This document shows, one piece after another, positions 61,717 through 64,000 of a DNA stretch of 64,000 nucleotides. Source of the DNA: Gemmatimonadota bacterium (GTDB taxonomy: Bacteria; Gemmatimonadota; Gemmatimonadetes; Longimicrobiales; Gaopeijiaceae); contig JAJDXM010000024.1 in assembly GCA_022823225.1 (NCBI GenBank), positions 186,001-250,000 on the forward strand. The letters are read 5' to 3'. Each line of letters starts with the position of its first letter. Positions within the stretch are counted from its first letter, which is position 1. The notes under the pieces were generated by a model. That model did not search any database and had not been told where the DNA came from. It saw only the letters and a list, made by a program, of their open reading frames with translations. A program made the translations under genes and the position numbers.

Positions 61717-63161
61717 CGCTCGCCTCCTGCCGCCACCTCGGCCATGACCTCCCGGACCCGGTCCCCGAAGCCGCGTGCGCGTTCCATCACCTCCTGCTCG
61801 TCGACGGTGAGGATTTCGCGGTCGCGCACCACGATGCGGCCGTTCACGATCACCGTGGTCACGTCGCTGCCGCGCGCCGCGTACACGAGGTGCGAGTAGA
61901 CGCGGTAGAGCGGGGTCAGGCCGGGGCGCCGGATGTCGACCAGCACGATGTCCGCACGCTTGCCCGGCTCCAGCGACCCGATCTGGTCGTGCAGGTTCAG
62001 CACGCGGGCGCCCCCCATCGTGGCCATGCGGAAGACCGTCTCCGCCGGGAGGACCGCGGGGTCGCCAAGCATGAACTTCTGGATCTTGGCGGCGGCGTCC
62101 ATCTCGTCGAAGAGGTCGAGGTCGTTGTTGCTGGCGGGCCCGTCCGTCCCGATCCCCACCGGGATCCCGGCCTGGAGCGCCGCCGCGACCGGGGCCGCCC
62201 GCGCCACGCCCAGCTTCATGTTGCTCTGGGGATTGTGCGCGATCCCGGCGCCGCCCGCCGCGATGCGCGCGATGTCCTCGTCCGACAGGTAGATCGAGTG
62301 CGCGAGCACCGTCCCGGGCCGGAGCGCCCCGATCGACTCGAGGGCCTCGACCACGCCCATCCCGGTCAGTTCGCGCGCGGTGACGTCCTCTGACGGGTCC
62401 TCGACGGTGTGGATCTGGAAGGGGGCATCGTAGCGCTCGGCCAGACGGAAGGCCGCCTCCACCGCGTCGAGCGGCGTGGTGTAGAGCGCGTGGGCGGCGA
62501 CCGCGGGCACCACCGTGGGGTGGTCCTGGTAGCGCTCCATGTACTCCGCCGCGTCGGCAAGCGATTCCTCGGGCGTGGCGAAGTCGGGGGTGGGGAAGCC
62601 GATCACGTGGGGGCCGGTGACCGCGCGGATGCCGGCGTCGATCGTGGCCCGCGCCACCTCGTCGCGGAAGTAGTACATGTCGGCGAAGGTGGTCGTGCCG
62701 CCCTTCAGCATCTCGACCGAGGAGAGCAGCGTGCCCCAGTAGACGAAGTCGGGGGCGACGAGGGCGGCCTCGGCCGGGAAAATGTGGTCGTTGAGCCAGG
62801 TCATCAGCGGGAGGTCGTCGGCGAGGCCGCGCAGCAGCGACATCGCAGCGTGGCCGTGCGTGTTGACCAGGCCGGGGATGACGAGGTGACCGGTGGCGTC
62901 GATGACCTGGGCGCCGCTGGGGCGGGGATCGTCGGGCGCGAGGACCGCGGCGATGCGGTCGCCTTCGACCAGGACCGCGCCGCCCTCGTGGATGGTTCCC
63001 GCTTCGTCCATCACCACGACCGTGCCACCGTCAACGAGGAGCGGGCCATCCGGGTCGGAGGGCCCGGCGTCGCCGGCGCAGGCCGCGAGCAGCAGGAGGG
63101 GCAGGGAAGCCATCACCGTTGTCCGAAGTTCGGGGGATAGAGCACGAAAGATTTCGTACAT
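61713..63161 (-). CDS. Amidohydrolase, MTA/SAH-deaminase-like, with lipoprotein signal
   Basis: A 482-residue metal-dependent deaminase/hydrolase. NTHGHAAMSLLRG holds the metal His pair, HTVED the later His/Glu, AHSIYLS another His and GTDGPASNNDLDLFDEM the metal Asp, in the order of TrzA/MtaD-type enzymes. SNMKLGVARAAPV is also kept. Unusually, the N-terminus is a signal (MASLPLLLLAAC, ATG 63161 or 63113) with a lipobox, while most relatives are cytoplasmic. Substrate possibly adenosine-type nucleosides; not proven. It is the first gene of the long operon. Confidence 0.85.
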   Translation of the reverse strand: MYEIFRALSPELRTTVMASLPLLLLAACAGDAGPSDPDGPLLVDGGTVVVMDEAGTIHEGGAVLVEGDRIAAVLAPDDPRPSGAQVIDATGHLVIPGLVNTHGHAAMSLLRGLADDLPLMTWLNDHIFPAEAALVAPDFVYWGTLLSSVEMLKGGTTTFADMYYFRDEVARATIDAGIRAVTGPHVIGFPTPDFATPEESLADAAEYMERYQDHPTVVPAVAAHALYTTPLDAVEAAFRLAERYDAPFQIHTVEDPSEDVTARELTGMGVVEALESIGALRPGTVLAHSIYLSDEDIARIAAGGAGIAHNPQSNMKLGVARAAPVAAALQAGIPVGIGTDGPASNNDLDLFDEMDAAAKIQKFMLGDPAVLPAETVFRMATMGGARVLNLHDQIGSLEPGKRADIVLVDIRRPGLTPLYRVYSHLVYAARGSDVTTVIVNGRIVVRDREILTVDEQEVMERARGFGDRVREVMAEVAAGGER

Positions 63162-63172
63162 AACCTGAATAC

Positions 63173-63201
63173 ACCTTAACCGGCAGCGGGTTCCGTGTCA
63201 A
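63173..63201 (-). promoter_or_regulatory. Probable promoter of the amidohydrolase-BlaI-M56 operon
   Basis: On the minus strand TTGACA (63196-63201) and TAAGGT (63173-63178) are 17 bp apart, 11 bp before the ATG at 63161. The short distance suggests a brief leader or use of the later ATG at 63113. A BlaI operator would be expected near; I do not find the classic TACA-TGTA dyad. Confidence 0.5.
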
Positions 63202-63539
63202 CGACAATCTTCGTAAGGACGCCGGGGCAGGACGCTGCCGGAGGTCGCGCCACCGCGCCGTTGGGCCGTCGATGCCAGCCCGCGCGAATGCCGTGACGTC
63301 TGCTACCCGCGTCGCTACCCCCGACCGCTCAACGGGTCAATGGTACCCGGTCGCAGTCGTCGGTTTCAACCCGGATGCGCCGGACGACACGGTCGAAGTC
63401 GATAGCTTTCCTGTGCCGGATGACGCGGTGGGTTCCAGCAGGGGTTGCCGGGAGACTCGGAGAGGGACCCCGGCCCCTGGGGCCGCGGCCACCGGCAACC
63501 GGCAACCGGCCAAGGCTCCATTCACCGCTCGGAGACACG
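63202..63539. other. Intergenic stretch between divergent genes
   Basis: No ORF on either strand is convincing. GGCCGCGGCC and repeated CCGGCAACCGGCAACCGGC near 63490-63510 are short tandem repeats just before the next gene. Confidence 0.35.
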
Positions 63540-64000
63540 ATGACCACTAGCGCAGACACGAAGCCCGGCGCCACCAACGCCGGTCGCGACGACCCCCGCA
63601 GCGCGCTGCGCCGCCGGGACCGCGGCAAGGACGACGAGTGGGTCGCCGCCTTTCTCACCCGAGCCGCGTACGGATTCCTGGCGACGGTCGGGCAGGGAGG
63701 ACAGCCGTTCCTGAACTCGAACCTCTTCGTGTACGACGACTCGGGCGGGGCCCGACGCATCTACCTGCACACGCACCGCACCGGGCGTACGCGTGACAAC
63801 CTGGAGGGGGCAGAGAAGGTCGCCTTCAGCACGGTGGCGATGGGCCGCCTACTCCCCGCGCCGGAGGCTCTTGAGTTCTCGGTGGAGTACGCGGGCGTGG
63901 TCGCCTTCGGCACGGGACGTGTGGTCGAGAACCGCGACGAGGCCCGCGCCGCCCTGCAGATGCTCCTCGACAAGTATGCCCCGCACCTACGGCCCGGTGT
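63540..64000 (+). CDS. Pyridoxamine 5'-phosphate oxidase-like FMN-binding protein (partial)
   Basis: ATG 63540 follows GGAG. The visible 153 residues contain a disordered start and then WVAAFLTRAAYGFLATVGQG, QPFLNSNLFVYDD, IYLHTHRTGRTRDNLEG, AEKVAFSTVAMGRLLPAPEA, the usual strands of PNPOx-like split barrels that bind FMN or F420-like flavins. The 3' end is cut by the window. Many such proteins act as general flavin reductases or antioxidant enzymes. Confidence 0.85.
   Translation, partial: MTTSADTKPGATNAGRDDPRSALRRRDRGKDDEWVAAFLTRAAYGFLATVGQGGQPFLNSNLFVYDDSGGARRIYLHTHRTGRTRDNLEGAEKVAFSTVAMGRLLPAPEALEFSVEYAGVVAFGTGRVVENRDEARAALQMLLDKYAPHLRPG

Noticed and set aside
63272-63550. 92-codon plus-strand frame before the PNPOx-like gene
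   Set aside because: Ala/Pro/Arg-rich, overlaps the ribosome-binding region of the next gene and has no start support.
1-64000. tRNA, rRNA or tmRNA genes
   Set aside because: No cloverleaf-like T-arm or conserved rRNA segment caught my eye on either strand; a covariance search would settle this.
1-64000. CRISPR array
   Set aside because: No regularly spaced identical 25-40-bp repeats were seen; the palindromic leaders are kilobases apart and include variable spacing to genes.

Overview
The window is high-GC bacterial DNA. Nine secreted six-bladed beta-propeller (NHL/WD-type) proteins, a TonB-dependent receptor with a carboxypeptidase-regulatory N-terminus, a BlaI/M56 locus whose proteases carry TonB-plug-like tails, a GLPGLI-family protein and dozens of small lipoproteins together suggest a Gemmatimonadota-like Gram-negative organism. 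That assignment is inference from gene content; I saw no rRNA or tRNA gene to fix it.

Layout. 1-8.3 kb: 3' part of a TonB receptor gene (minus), an orphan XRE regulator, three propeller genes (the first frameshifted at its 5' end), a small secreted protein of a family that recurs twice more, a tiny ribbon-helix-helix-like protein and an orphan ABC-2-type permease. 8.3-13 kb: a cluster of secreted proteins, one with a full metzincin-type zinc motif, ending in a decayed partial copy of one cluster gene; two copies of a ~170-bp dispersed repeat lie here. 13.2-16.6 kb: an accessory block with a TOPRIM/primase-like gene preceded by iteron-like repeats, and an opposing, tightly overlapping operon of a GIY-YIG-like nuclease and four small proteins. 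16.8-23.5 kb: a 1476-residue Ig/LRR/metalloprotease lipoprotein flanked by two inverted paralogous short-chain dehydrogenases. 23.7-41.7 kb: a field of small lipoproteins, a murein transglycosylase, a LtrA-like membrane protein, a NarL-type two-component pair and 4-TM paralogues. Many genes here are preceded by one repeated leader built of tandem GGG-(A/T)-CCC palindromes, and several share the same first ~20 codons while their mature parts are unrelated. 41.7-51.9 kb: GLPGLI protein, propellers, a tyrosine integrase next to a 3'-truncated BNR/sortilin-type gene, a DUF4143 ATPase with a palindromic operator, a hydrolase and a truncated Cys-rich protein. 52-63.2 kb: one long minus-strand run, amidohydrolase > BlaI > M56 > plug-only paralogue > M56 > M56 > propeller > propeller > propeller, mostly joined by ATGA overlaps. 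63.5 kb to the end: start of an FMN-binding oxidase gene.

How it may work together. The right-hand operon looks like a BlaI-repressed membrane-protease sensing unit wired to exported propeller proteins. The central region looks like an expanding set of secreted lipoproteins under one common leader element, with duplication, decay and domain swapping visible. The 13-17 kb block and the integrase indicate horizontal acquisition.
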